Shown here piece by piece: positions 57,697-64,000 of a stretch of 64,000 nt of DNA. Each line of letters begins with the position of its first letter. Position 1 is the first letter of the stretch. The notes below the pieces were generated by a model. The model was not told where the DNA came from. It saw only the letters and a list, made by a program, of their open reading frames with translations, and did no database searches. Where the stretch lies: assembly GCA_963744575.1 (NCBI GenBank), contig CAVUUF010000025.1:558001-622000 (forward strand), given 5' to 3'. The stretch comes from Palsa-504 sp963744575. Its GTDB lineage: Bacteria > Actinomycetota > Actinomycetes > Streptosporangiales > Streptosporangiaceae. The position numbers and the translations under genes are program-made.

Positions 57697-58430
57697 GGAT
57701 CTTCGCCACCTACAACATCAAGGGCGGCGTCGGCAAGACGACCGCTGCGGTCAACCTGGCCTACCTGTCCGCCGCCGACGGCCACCGCACGCTGCTGTGG
57801 GACCTGGACCCGCAGGGCGCGGCCAGCTTCCTGTTCCGGATCAAGCCGCGGGTCAAGGGCGGCGGCAAGGCGCTCATCCGCGGCACCAAGACCCTCGACG
57901 GCGCGATCAAGGGCACCGACTTCGACGACCTGGACCTGCTCCCCGCCGACTTCACCTACCGCAACATGGACCTGCTGCTGGGCGGCGGCGACTCCCAACC
58001 CACCCGCAAGCTCGCCCAGCTCCTCCGCCCGCTGGCCGCCGAGTACGACCACGTATTCCTGGACTGCCCGCCGAGCATCTCGCTGGTCTCGGAGAACGTC
58101 ATGCACGCCGCCGACGTGCTGCTCGTCCCGCTGATCCCCACCACGCTGTCGGTGCGGACGCTGGACCAGCTCACCGAGTTCGTGGCCGGCTTCAACGGCC
58201 ACCGGCCGCAGGTGCGCGCGTTCTTCTCCATGGTCGACCGCCGCAAGAAGCTGCACCAGGAGATCATCGAAGACCTGCAGGCCGAACGGACCGGGGTAGC
58301 CGCCACCCCCATCCCCGCACTCTCGCTGATCGAGCGCATGTCCGTGGAGCGTGCCCCGGTCACCGCATTCGCCCCGCGCAGCGCCGCCGCCCGCGGCTAT
58401 CGCGCCCTGTGGTCCGAGGTCAGCGCCTAG
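57693..58430 (+). CDS. ParA/MinD-type ATPase next to CHAD
   Basis: A 245-residue deviant-Walker ATPase. Walker A is YNIKGGVGKTTAAVNLAYLS (signature Lys near residue 10, catalytic Lys near 15), Walker A' is LLWDLDPQGAASF and Walker B is HVFLDCPPSISLVSEN. No ParB gene or N-terminal HTH is present, so it is an orphan of the type that positions cargo on the nucleoid rather than a chromosome-partition ParA. The cargo adaptor could be the coupled CHAD protein. Confidence 0.9.
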   Translation: MRIFATYNIKGGVGKTTAAVNLAYLSAADGHRTLLWDLDPQGAASFLFRIKPRVKGGGKALIRGTKTLDGAIKGTDFDDLDLLPADFTYRNMDLLLGGGDSQPTRKLAQLLRPLAAEYDHVFLDCPPSISLVSENVMHAADVLLVPLIPTTLSVRTLDQLTEFVAGFNGHRPQVRAFFSMVDRRKKLHQEIIEDLQAERTGVAATPIPALSLIERMSVERAPVTAFAPRSAAARGYRALWSEVSA

Positions 58431-59110
58431 TCCCGGCCCTGCCAGGTGGTGATGCACGCTTCGTTGCCCTCCGGGTCGGCCAGCACCCAGAAGGCCGGCG
58501 CCTCCGCGTCGTAGACGAGCTTGCCGCCCGCCGCGACCGTGGCCTGGATGCGCTGGTGCGCCTGGTCGTGCGGCACCGAGACGTCGAAGTGGAGGCGGTT
58601 GCGCTGCGGCCGGGGCGCGTCCATCTGCTGGAACCAGACGGCCGGCCCCTGGCCCAGCGGATCGATCAGGCCGTTCCCGCCCTCGGCCTCGTCGACGTAA
58701 CCGAGCACCGCCTTCCAGAACGGCCGGATGCCGGCGATGTCCATCGCGTCGATGCCGACCTCGACCACCTGGACCGAACGGTCGCCACCGCCCCCCGGCT
58801 GCGTACTCAGCCGGAACTCGGCGGCCAGGGCCGAGATCCGCCGGGCCAGCTGGACGTCGTGCGGCGTCACCCAGGCGACCTCCGCGGTCTGCAGCGAGAA
58901 GATCACCCGGTCCGCGCGCACGTCCATCCGCAGGTGCCCCTGCGCGCCGGCCTCCGCCGCGGCCCGGGCGGCCACGTCGGCGGCCAGCGGCAGCGAGCCG
59001 GTCAGCACCTGCGTCCGGAACTCGCCCAGCACGTAACGCCAGCCGAGGCCGGTGACCGCGTCCGACGCGGCCAGCCGGCTCAGCTTCTCGTGATGCCCCA
59101 TGACGCCCAT
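58427..59110 (-). CDS. Fusion of a pterin-carbinolamine-dehydratase-like and a VOC domain
   Basis: A 227-residue protein. Residues ~20-105 resemble 4a-hydroxytetrahydrobiopterin dehydratase (LPLAADVAARAAAEAGAQGH, VIFSLQTAEVAWVTPHDVQL, LARRISALA), although the catalytic His pair (normally HHPD) is reduced to a single GH. Residues ~112-227 are a VOC/glyoxalase-like domain (GIDAMDIAGIRPFWKAVLGY to EGNEACITTW). Such fusions occur in actinobacteria as uncharacterised VOC proteins. Its stop overlaps the end of the ParA-type gene on the other strand by four bases. The start may be the ATG at 59101. Confidence 0.82.
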   Translation of the reverse strand: MGVMGHHEKLSRLAASDAVTGLGWRYVLGEFRTQVLTGSLPLAADVAARAAAEAGAQGHLRMDVRADRVIFSLQTAEVAWVTPHDVQLARRISALAAEFRLSTQPGGGGDRSVQVVEVGIDAMDIAGIRPFWKAVLGYVDEAEGGNGLIDPLGQGPAVWFQQMDAPRPQRNRLHFDVSVPHDQAHQRIQATVAAGGKLVYDAEAPAFWVLADPEGNEACITTWQGRD

Positions 59111-59432
59111 CGTGCCATCACCGGCTCCCTCCTGGTGACGTGGCAGGAAGACCAGCGTCTGCTGGCGCCGCGCTCAAACAGCATCGATGTGGCATCGCTA
59201 CTGCTCCAGCGACATCGCTGTGACATCGATGTTGTTTCCGGCCCGCGCCGACCCGAGGCTGGCGGGATCGACGGGGCGCATGAGACTGACGGGGAGCGAC
59301 CGGGCCCGGAAACCGTCGGCGAGCACGGTTTATCCGTCGATGAGGCGGAAGTAGTGTTCTGGGCCTTTGCCCGGCCGGTCAGACGACGCGAGGCTCCACC
59401 GCCCGAACGTGCACGTACGAGGAGGAATCACA
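59111..59432. other. Gap upstream of catalase with one hairpin repeat
   Basis: A 322-base gap holding hairpin repeat C (59175-59236), the palindrome ACGTGCACGT (59407-59416) just before the catalase ribosome site, and otherwise nothing recognised. The catalase promoter must be here; an oxidative-stress operator is possible but not identified. Confidence 0.55.
59175..59236 (-). repeat. CATCGATG hairpin repeat, copy C
   Basis: A 62-bp copy in the same orientation as B. The arms AAACAGCATCGATGTGGCA and the complement of ACATCGATGTTGTTT pair over most of their length around the loop. The reverse complement aligns with copy A at about 80 percent (estimated by eye). It lies 197 bases before the catalase start. 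Confidence 0.85.
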
Positions 59433-60884
59433 GTGACCGAAATCAAGCCGACGACGACCGACGCCGGCACGCCGGTCGAGAGCGACGAGCATTCGCTTAC
59501 CGTGGGTCCCGACGGCCCGGTCCTGCTCCAGGATCACTACCTGATCGAGCAGATGGCCAACTTCAACCGCGAGCGCATCCCCGAGCGCCAGCCGCACGCC
59601 AAGGGCGGCGGCGCGTTCGGGCACTTCGAGGTGACGAACGACGTCAGCGCCTACACCAAGGCCGCGGTGTTCCAGCCCGGCACCCGCACCGACACGCTGA
59701 TCAGGTTCTCTACCGTGGCGGGGGAGCGGGGCAGCCCCGACACCTGGCGCGACCCGCGCGGCTTCGCGCTGAAGTTCTACACCACCGAAGGCAACTACAA
59801 CATGGTCGGGAACAACACCCCGGTGTTCTTCGTCCGCGACCCGCTGAAGTTCCAGCACTTCATCCGCTCGCAGAAGCGGCGCGCGGACAACAACCTGCGC
59901 GACCACGATATGCAGTGGGACTTCTGGACCCTGTCCCCGGAGTCGGCACACCAGGTGACCTGGCTGATGGGCGACCGCGGCATCCCGCGGACCTGGCGGC
60001 ACATGAACGGCTACAGCAGCCACACCTACCTGTGGATCAACGCGGCCGGCCAGAAGTTCTGGGTGAAGTACCACTTCAAGACCGACCAGGGCATCGACTT
60101 CCTGACCCAGGAAGAGGCGGACCGGCTGGCCGGCGCTGACGCCGACTACCACCAGCGGGACCTGTACGACGCGATCGACCGCGGCGAGTTCCCGAGCTGG
60201 ACGCTGAAGATGCAGATCATGCCGTTCGAGGACGCCAAGGCCTACCGGTTCAACCCGTTCGACCTGACCAAGGTGTGGCCGCACGCCGACTACCCGCTGG
60301 TGGAGGTCGGCCGGCTGACCCTGGACCGCAACGTCAGCGACTATCACACCGAGATGGAGCAGGCCGCGTTCGAGCCGAACAACCTGGTCCCCGGCATCGC
60401 GCTGTCCCCGGACAAGATGCTGCTGGCCCGCGGGTTCTCCTACTCCGACGCGCACCGGGCCCGGATGGGCGTCAACTACAAGCAGGTCCCGGTGAACGCG
60501 CCGAAGGTGCCGGTGCACAGCTACAGCAAGGACGGCGCCATGCGCGTCGTCAACGCCTCCGACCCGGTGTACGCCCCGAACTCCAAGGGCGGCCCGAAGG
60601 CCGACGCCGAGCACTACCGGCCGGACTACTGGCACTCCGACGGTGACATGGTGCGCAGCGCCTACACCCTGCGCGCCGAGGACGACGACTGGGGCCAGCC
60701 CGGCACCCTGGTCCGCGAGGTGCTCGACGACGCCGCCCGGGAGCGGCTGGTCGGCAACATCGTGGGCCACCTGCTCAACGGCGTCAGCGAGCCGGTCCTG
60801 ATGCGTGCCTTCGAGTACTGGCACAACGTGGACAAGGACCTCGGCGACCGCGTCGAGCAGGGCGTCCGCGCCGGACAGCGCTAG
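59433..60884 (+). CDS. katA: Monofunctional heme catalase
   Basis: A 483-residue small-subunit (clade 3 type) catalase that splits hydrogen peroxide. The distal His is His56 in RQPHAKGGGAFGHFEVT, the distal Asn is in YNMVGNNTPVFF (127-128), and the proximal heme-ligand Tyr is in RGFSYSDAHRARMG near residue 340. RFSTVAGERGSPDT is the family signature. The GTG start has a strong site (GAGGAGG 7 bases upstream). Monocistronic, ended by a strong hairpin. Confidence 0.96.
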   Translation: MTEIKPTTTDAGTPVESDEHSLTVGPDGPVLLQDHYLIEQMANFNRERIPERQPHAKGGGAFGHFEVTNDVSAYTKAAVFQPGTRTDTLIRFSTVAGERGSPDTWRDPRGFALKFYTTEGNYNMVGNNTPVFFVRDPLKFQHFIRSQKRRADNNLRDHDMQWDFWTLSPESAHQVTWLMGDRGIPRTWRHMNGYSSHTYLWINAAGQKFWVKYHFKTDQGIDFLTQEEADRLAGADADYHQRDLYDAIDRGEFPSWTLKMQIMPFEDAKAYRFNPFDLTKVWPHADYPLVEVGRLTLDRNVSDYHTEMEQAAFEPNNLVPGIALSPDKMLLARGFSYSDAHRARMGVNYKQVPVNAPKVPVHSYSKDGAMRVVNASDPVYAPNSKGGPKADAEHYRPDYWHSDGDMVRSAYTLRAEDDDWGQPGTLVREVLDDAARERLVGNIVGHLLNGVSEPVLMRAFEYWHNVDKDLGDRVEQGVRAGQR

Positions 60885-60915
60885 GGCAGCGCTAACCCGG
60901 CCGCATCACCCCGCC

Positions 60916-60947
60916 GAGCCCGGCACCCCGCCAGGGGTGCCGGGCTC
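60916..60947 (+). terminator. Terminator of the catalase gene
   Basis: A perfect 14-bp stem, GAGCCCGGCACCCC (60916-60929) with GGGGTGCCGGGCTC (60934-60947), around the loop GCCA. It lies 31 bases after the catalase stop. No strong T-run follows, as is common in high-GC genomes. Confidence 0.88.
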
Positions 60948-61012
60948 GGGTGTATCAGCGCGGCCACTGATCGCCTCTGCACCGTTGAAGGACATCCGCC
61001 GGGAGGGCGGAG

Positions 61013-61723
61013 GTGGGTGATGAGGCATTCCGGATCCGGGCGGTCCCTCCGGGGAGGTGCCCCGCGTCCGGAGACTTCGCCGCGCACCAGTCTTTCACCA
61101 GCTGGACCCTCGACATAATGGGGTTCACCGGATACCTGTGCCCCGGGCAGGCCTCGCTCCGGCTGGTCCCGATTCCCCAGCAAGGTGAAAACGACTATCT
61201 CGTCGGCGAAACTTCGGCCGTCCCCCAGGTCCCCGGGACGTCATTCTTCACCGTCCAGCTCTGCTGGGATCGCGGCGCTCCGCTGATCGCGAGCGGCTCG
61301 TACCTCAGTGCCGCGTTGTCTCCGGTCCAGGCCTCGGGCATGTCGTCGGGAACGCTGACGCGAGGCCTGGCGCTCAGCGGTTCATCCCTGTTCAGCTACA
61401 CGATCGCCGGAGGCATCGCGCCGACCGAGGAAAACGCGCGAGCCTGGATCTGGAGCAGCAGCCTCAGCGGTGAAGTCGGGGACCAGGCCGGGTACGAGAT
61501 CCCGGTTATCGCGTCCAGCCTTCCCGGCATACAGCACGACAATCAAAACGCGTTCTATTCCGGAATCCTCTTCGGCATAGCCGGCGGTGCCGCGTTGTCG
61601 CTCATCCCGGCCCTGCTCGATGCCGTCGACCGGTACCAGAGCGGGCACGAGAGCCGGACCAAGCCCGCGGCCGTGATCAGGCCCCGACCGCCGAACCGCA
61701 TTCCGCCGCGACGCCGTAGGTGA
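61013..61723 (+). CDS. Putative C-terminally anchored surface protein of unknown function
   Basis: A 236-residue protein with GTG start and GGGAGGG six to seven bases upstream. The body is beta-rich (SLRLVPIPQQGENDYLVGE, FFTVQLCWDRGAPLIASGSY) without a clear signal peptide. One hydrophobic helix (FYSGILFGIAGGAALSLIPA) lies near residues 185-205, followed by a basic tail (RPRPPNRIPPRRRR). I do not recognise the family; the FYSGILFGIAGGA anchor resembles those of uncharacterised actinobacterial membrane proteins. An N-terminal membrane segment seen in some of those is absent, so truncation is possible. Codon bias is less GC-extreme than that of its neighbours. Confidence 0.6.
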   Translation: MGDEAFRIRAVPPGRCPASGDFAAHQSFTSWTLDIMGFTGYLCPGQASLRLVPIPQQGENDYLVGETSAVPQVPGTSFFTVQLCWDRGAPLIASGSYLSAALSPVQASGMSSGTLTRGLALSGSSLFSYTIAGGIAPTEENARAWIWSSSLSGEVGDQAGYEIPVIASSLPGIQHDNQNAFYSGILFGIAGGAALSLIPALLDAVDRYQSGHESRTKPAAVIRPRPPNRIPPRRRR

Positions 61724-61727
61724 CATC

Positions 61728-62090
61728 ATGTCCGGACCCAGATCCAACGCCACCACAATCCTGCTGCTGACGACGCTGGCCGTCGCCGCCCTGAGCGCCT
61801 GCGGCGGGTCCGTCTCGACGACTCCCGCCCCGGGCACGTCGCCGGCCACGCCGGGGTCGACGGCCACCGGCGCCCACGCGCCGGGCAGTTCGCCCGCGAC
61901 CCCGGTCTCGTCAGATGGTCCGCGCACCACCCCGGCCTCGCCAGGCGGGAGCGAAGCCATCCCGCGGCTGGCCGGGGACACTGGTCCGCCGCCGACGTCA
62001 CCCACCAGCCCGCCGATGTCACCCGCAGGCCCGCCGACCACGCCTACCAGCCTGCCCACGTCACCGGGGCCGCCGCCGGGGTCCTCCTAA
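61728..62090 (+). CDS. Small Ser/Thr/Pro-rich lipoprotein
   Basis: A 120-residue protein with a lipoprotein signal (ILLLTTLAVAALSACGG, lipid Cys near residue 25). The mature part is almost wholly Pro, Ser, Thr, Gly and Ala without a folded domain, probably a wall-spanning linker. It starts four bases after the previous gene's stop, so the two are probably one unit. Function unknown. Homology would be hard to detect because of composition. Confidence 0.65.
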   Translation: MSGPRSNATTILLLTTLAVAALSACGGSVSTTPAPGTSPATPGSTATGAHAPGSSPATPVSSDGPRTTPASPGGSEAIPRLAGDTGPPPTSPTSPPMSPAGPPTTPTSLPTSPGPPPGSS

Positions 62091-62093
62091 CGG

Positions 62094-62345
62094 CTAGCCC
62101 AGGCTGGCCAGGCCCGCCAGGTCCACGCAGGTGATCCCGCGCACCTCGACGAATACCATCAGGACCGCGTCGCACGACCGGCAGCGGACCACGGTGCCGA
62201 GCTCGGGCCGGTACACCACGAGCTCGGCCACCTGGCGGGCTGCGCCGCACGAGCCGCAGGTCCCGGTGGCCGTGGTCATCTCGGTGCCGAACATCTCCAT
62301 CAGCAGCCCGCCGATAGCGTTGCCGTCCACCGCGTAGTCATCCAT
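62094..62345 (-). CDS. Small zinc-ribbon protein (DUF6510-like)
   Basis: An 83-residue protein with two CxxC pairs: GTCGSCGAAR near residues 29-38 and VVRCRSCDAVL near 51-61. It begins MDDYAVDGNAIGGLLMEMFG. It matches what I know as the DUF6510 family, found next to sulfite-oxidase-like and ferredoxin-reductase-like genes. The ATG at 62345 is three bases after the preceding gene's stop on this strand. A redox or metal partner role is inference from context. Confidence 0.85.
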   Translation of the reverse strand: MDDYAVDGNAIGGLLMEMFGTEMTTATGTCGSCGAARQVAELVVYRPELGTVVRCRSCDAVLMVFVEVRGITCVDLAGLASLG

Positions 62346-62347
62346 GC

Positions 62348-63088
62348 TCAGCCTCCCGTGGCGCCGAAGCGTTCGGTCTTGACCCGCCCCGCCTGGTACC
62401 CCAGCCCGACCAGGCCGGCCGCGACGGACTCCACGAAGCTCGTCGGCCCGCAGACGTAGGCCAGCGGCCCGTCCGCCGCGGGCCAGGCCACCTCGGCCAG
62501 CATCGGCGCGTCCACCCGCCGGGCGTAGCCCTGCCACATCGGCGGCTGGGACCTGGTCAGCGTGTGGATCACCGCGACGCCTGCGGCAGGGAAGTCAAGC
62601 TCGGTGTGGTAGATCACGTCCTCCCAGCTGCGCGAGGAGTACAGCAGCCGGACCGGCAGCTGGCTCCCGGAAAGCGAACGGTACCGCAGGATGGAGCGCA
62701 GCGGCACGATGCCCGAGCCGCCCGCCGCGAGCAGCAGCGGCCCGCCGAAGCCGCGCTCCCAGACGAAGTAGCCGCCGACCGGCCCGCGCACCTCCAGGAC
62801 GTCGCCCGGGCGCAGCTCCTCGGTGAGGTACGGGGAGACCTCGCCGTCATCCAGCCGCTCCACCGTCAGCGCCAGCGGTTCACCGGGGGCCGAGGCGATC
62901 GAGTAGGCCCGTTCGGCCTGATAACCGTCGTCGGCGGTCAGCCGGATGTCGACGTGCTGCCCGGCCTGGTGACCCGGCCAGTCCGGCAGCTCGAGCCGCA
63001 GCGTGCGGACCCGGGCCGTCTCGTCGCTGACCGCGGCGACGGTGGCGGTCTGCCAGCTCAGTCGCCCGCGTACCGCTGTTCCCGCCAT
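62348..63088 (-). CDS. FAD-binding ferredoxin-reductase-like oxidoreductase
   Basis: A 246-residue FNR-fold flavoprotein. The FAD motif RAYSIASAPGEPLALTVERL (RxYS) lies near residues 60-80. The NAD(P)-binding segment is LLLAAGGSGIVPLRSILRYR, and the C-terminal pyridine part is AYVCGPTSFVESVAAGL. There is no 2Fe-2S domain, so it would pass electrons to a separate partner. Its first codons overlap the end of the molybdopterin enzyme gene by 31 bases, suggesting it is that enzyme's electron-transfer partner. Confidence 0.92.
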   Translation of the reverse strand: MAGTAVRGRLSWQTATVAAVSDETARVRTLRLELPDWPGHQAGQHVDIRLTADDGYQAERAYSIASAPGEPLALTVERLDDGEVSPYLTEELRPGDVLEVRGPVGGYFVWERGFGGPLLLAAGGSGIVPLRSILRYRSLSGSQLPVRLLYSSRSWEDVIYHTELDFPAAGVAVIHTLTRSQPPMWQGYARRVDAPMLAEVAWPAADGPLAYVCGPTSFVESVAAGLVGLGYQAGRVKTERFGATGG

Positions 63089-63657
63089 GGGTCTCCGTAG
63101 ATGTGGTAGCCGTAGTTTTCCCAGAACCCGGGCTCGTCGGTGTCGCGGAGCCGCAGCCCGCGCACCCACTTGGCGCTCTTCCAGAAGTACAGGTGCGGCA
63201 CCAGCAGCCGGGCCGGGCCGCCGTGCTCGGCGCCGAGCGGGGCCCCGCCGTAGCCGAACGCCACCCAGGCCTTCCCGCCCAGCAGGTCGGCCACCGGCAG
63301 ATTGGTGGTGTAGCCGCCGTCGGAGAAGGCGAGCACGTACCGGGCTTCGTACTCGACCTGGGCCAGCAGCGTGTCCAGCGACACGCCCTCCCACATCGTG
63401 TCCAGCTTCGACCACCGGGTCACGCAGTGGATGTCCGTGGTCAGCTTCTCGGCGGGCAGCGCGCGGAACTCCTGCCACGTCCACGTCTTCGCCTCCCGGC
63501 CGCCCTCGATCGAGAACGACCACCGGTCCAGCGGCATGCGCGGCGTCGGCCCGGCCGACAGGACCGGGAAGTCGGCGGTGACGTACTGCCCGGGCGGGAC
63601 CCGCCCGGCCGGGGCGTCGGCGCGCCTGCGGTGGAACCCGCGTGAAATGGGACTCAC
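63058..63657 (-). CDS. Sulfite-oxidase-like molybdopterin oxidoreductase
   Basis: A 199-residue molybdopterin-binding domain protein of the sulfite oxidase/YedY fold. The molybdenum-ligand Cys is in DIHCVTRWSK near residue 78. LPVADLLGGKAWVAFGYGGA and GPARLLVPHLYFWKSAKWVR are typical. It lacks a Tat signal and the dimerisation domain, so it is a small cytoplasmic type of unknown substrate. First gene of a three-gene unit with a flavoprotein and a zinc ribbon. Confidence 0.9.
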   Translation of the reverse strand: MSPISRGFHRRRADAPAGRVPPGQYVTADFPVLSAGPTPRMPLDRWSFSIEGGREAKTWTWQEFRALPAEKLTTDIHCVTRWSKLDTMWEGVSLDTLLAQVEYEARYVLAFSDGGYTTNLPVADLLGGKAWVAFGYGGAPLGAEHGGPARLLVPHLYFWKSAKWVRGLRLRDTDEPGFWENYGYHIYGDPWREQRYAGD

Positions 63658-63701
63658 GGCAGCAGGTTACGCGGCAGGAGAATATGCCGAACGAGCGGGG
63701 T

Positions 63702-64000
63702 TCACGCCGTTGCCAGCAGGTACACGTTCAGCCCGATGATCACGGCCGCGACCAGGGCCGCCGCCAGCATCACCGGACGCCGGCTCACCAGCGGTCCCAT
63801 CAGCGTGCGGCTGCCGGTGAAGACCAGCAGCGGCACCAGCGCGAACGGGATGCCGAAGGACAGGAAGACCTGGCTGAGGACCAGGGCCCGGGTGGGGTCG
63901 AAGCCCACCCCGATCACGATCAGGGCCGGGATCATCGTGATCGCGCGGCGCGCGAACACCGGGATCTGCCGGTGCAGGAAGCCCTCCATGACGACCTGGC
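63702..64000 (-). CDS. mntH: C-terminal part of an Nramp-family Mn transporter (partial)
   Basis: The last ~99 residues of a divalent metal:proton symporter; the gene continues beyond the window. The visible part holds the signature QVVMEGFLHRQIPVFARR, then VGFDPTRALVLSQVFLSFGI and two more helices. This fits Nramp/MntH importers of Mn(II) and other divalent metals. The MntP-type Mn exporter lies at the opposite end of the window. Confidence 0.9.
   Translation of the reverse strand, partial: QVVMEGFLHRQIPVFARRAITMIPALIVIGVGFDPTRALVLSQVFLSFGIPFALVPLLVFTGSRTLMGPLVSRRPVMLAAALVAAVIIGLNVYLLATA

Overview
The window is very GC-rich, densely coded DNA from an actinobacterium (Actinomycetota). Evidence for this: many GTG starts and ATGA/GTGA overlaps; an actinobacterial-style hopanoid operon; an Eis-family acetyltransferase; an Ada-AlkA fusion; a remnant of a mycothiol-type DsbA-fold gene; an F420-reductase-like gene; and many TAnnnT boxes 6-9 nt before starts, which suggests leaderless mRNAs. 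It looks chromosomal. The genus cannot be fixed from the sequence alone. No rRNA, tRNA or CRISPR array was seen.

Layout. 0-3 kb: a C-terminal gene fragment, MntP-like Mn exporter, and the alkylation-repair pair Ada-AlkA/Ogt. 3.2-4.9 kb: a complete 1641-bp insertion sequence (ISKra4-like) sitting inside a hairpin repeat. 5-19.9 kb: small ORF after an AT-rich patch, PHP hydrolase, two related HTH proteins flanking an NfeD-SPFH membrane pair, menA, GNAT, an ilvD stub, NERD protein, amidase, a LuxR remnant, HAD hydrolase, proS. 19.9-27.5 kb: pepN, a DsbA-like stub, rpiB, a frameshifted MFS gene, Eis-like acetyltransferase, PP2C phosphatase. 27.9-36.5 kb: a seven-gene hopanoid operon (hpnC, hpnD, hpnE, polyprenyl synthase, shc, an HpnG-IspH fusion, hpnH) with stop/start overlaps at most junctions and a strong terminator. 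36.7-39.2 kb: a truncated ABC permease, RIO kinase, dimethylformamidase-like lipoprotein. 39.4-44.5 kb: an L-arabinose operon (araB-araD-araA) with a LacI-type regulator and two matching operators. 44.7-64 kb: a 16-residue-repeat helical protein, RidA, TetR with a DHA2 exporter, enoyl-CoA hydratase, VOC, gamma-carbonic anhydrase, aldo/keto reductase, EamA exporter with an Lrp regulator, F420-reductase-like, PhzF, ribokinase-like, a CHAD-ParA pair, a PCD-VOC fusion, catalase, two envelope proteins, a molybdopterin oxidoreductase/ferredoxin-reductase-like/zinc-ribbon trio, and the end of an Nramp (MntH) transporter.

Genome-dynamics signals are as notable as the genes. A ~62-bp imperfect hairpin built on CATCGATG occurs three times (once split by the IS) plus one half copy. 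Five genes survive only as stubs (ilvD, DsbA-like, LuxR, ABC permease, SnoaL-like), several fused directly to the start of the next gene. Two genes carry single-base frameshifts. In-frame and intergenic short tandem repeats are frequent.

Functionally the strongest unit is the hopanoid operon. It encodes the route from farnesyl diphosphate through squalene and hopene to adenosylhopane and its processed ribosyl form, and it includes an isoprenoid-supply enzyme (IspH) fused to HpnG. The CHAD-ParA pair, which could be a polyphosphate-granule positioning module, and the HTH/NfeD/SPFH neighbourhood are the best candidates for less-described biology.
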